Assembly: GCA_016709445.1 (NCBI GenBank)
Contig: JADJMV010000007.1
Location: forward strand, 62,001-126,000
Direction of reading: 5' to 3'
Source of the DNA: Phycisphaerales bacterium
Lineage (GTDB): Bacteria; Planctomycetota; Phycisphaerae; Phycisphaerales; UBA1924
DNA: 64,000 nucleotides
In this document: piece by piece, positions 63,740 through 64,000 of the stretch
Position numbering within the stretch: the first letter of the stretch is position 1
Layout of the letters: the number at the start of each line of letters is the position of its first letter
Notes under the pieces: generated by a model
Told to the model about the DNA's origin: nothing
Database searches by the model: none
The model's input: only the letters and a program-made list of their open reading frames with translations
Position numbers and translations under genes: made by a program

Positions 63740-64000
63740 TTACCAGCCGCCGCGGTCGCCACCGCCGCCGCCACCGCCGTAGCCGCCGCGACCACCGCCG
63801 CCGCCGCCACCGCCGTAGCCGCCACGACCACCGCCGCCGCCGCCGCCGCCGTAGCCGCCGCGACCACCGCCGCCGCCACCACCGCCGTAGCCGCCGCCAC
63901 CACCACCGCCGCCGCCGCCGCCACCGCCGAACCCACGATTCTCGCGGGGCTTGGCCTCATTGACGGTCAGGTCGCGCCCGCCGAAGTTGGTGCCGTGAAG
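63740..64000 (-). CDS. Glycine-rich RRM RNA-binding protein (partial, C-terminal part)
   Basis: The C-terminal 86 residues of a gene that runs off the window. The first residues, LHGTNFGGRDLTVNEAKPRE, match the last strand and helix of an RRM (GRxLTVNEAxPRE of cold-inducible RNA-binding proteins). After them comes a long glycine run with GYGGGGGGGRGG-type repeats, ending DRGGW. Such proteins bind RNA, often under cold. The GGC/CCG-rich repeats also create a spurious alanine/valine frame on this strand. Confidence 0.9.
   Translation of the reverse strand, partial: LHGTNFGGRDLTVNEAKPRENRGFGGGGGGGGGGGGGYGGGGGGGGRGGYGGGGGGGGRGGYGGGGGGGGRGGYGGGGGGGDRGGW

Noticed and set aside
63571..63960. Alanine/valine-rich frame over the RRM protein
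   Set aside because: It is the same-strand, other-frame reading of the glycine repeats; the RRM reading gives a known domain end.

Overview
The window looks like Planctomycetota, most likely class Phycisphaerae. Supporting signs are very high GC, several secreted proteins ending in dockerin-like calcium-binding repeats with a Gly-Cys terminus, a PVC-type haem-binding CxxCH dehydrogenase next to a ThuA protein, a pseudopilin-headed surface protein, CxxCGY...CPECG zinc ribbons and a lipoprotein sulfatase. The assignment is inferred from gene content only.

Layout. 1-11 kb: greA, a GH31 glucosidase, a DUF4097-like lipoprotein, two tandem LVIVD/choice-of-anchor-B dockerin paralogues, a secreted unknown, a haem oxygenase behind a strong palindrome and a tiny coupled leader ORF, a small dockerin protein and a pseudopilin-like protein. 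11-15 kb: mntR, then a four-gene catabolic operon (TIM-barrel epimerase, enolase-superfamily enzyme, VOC protein, 2-hydroxyacid dehydrogenase) in which two genes carry single-base frameshifts. 15-22 kb: fabH, ThuA and a 1317-residue SGNH/propeller/HEAT/cytochrome c protein. 22-27 kb: an anti-sigma/ECF-sigma pair followed by DUF4198, DUF4331 (frameshifted) and DUF4394 secreted proteins. 27-31 kb: tRNA-Ser(GGA), PAP2 phosphatase, a disrupted GT39-like glycosyltransferase and truB. 31-37 kb: a DinG-like helicase, phosphomannomutase and a membrane P-loop protein, separated by octanucleotide repeat tracts. 37-42 kb: sulfotransferase, PqqB-like hydrolase and a large dockerin protein with an HExxHxxGxxD motif. 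42-44 kb: a RAYT transposase surrounded by two kinds of REP palindrome. 44-51 kb: SDR, an ABC transporter (ATPase plus FtsX-type permease), and two zinc-ribbon membrane proteins. 51-58 kb: uvrB with a repeat-derived insertion, sulfatase, a TPR-Fe(2+)-trafficking fusion, a LOG-family protein and crcB. 58-64 kb: fused 5-oxoprolinase, a PAS-LuxR regulator, a possible outer-membrane protein, a small unknown and the end of a glycine-rich RRM protein.

The strongest unexplained signal is repeats. A family of octanucleotide tracts (consensus GTCYCTYN, often beginning CCCCACTTCGTC) occurs at five loci and enters two coding regions in frame, most strikingly uvrB. A separate 54-bp palindromic unit (18 codons) is repeated inside the glycosyltransferase. 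A third system is the RAYT/REP cluster. Four genes have apparent frameshifts; three are single missing bases in G/C-rich runs, so assembly error must be excluded before biology is inferred.
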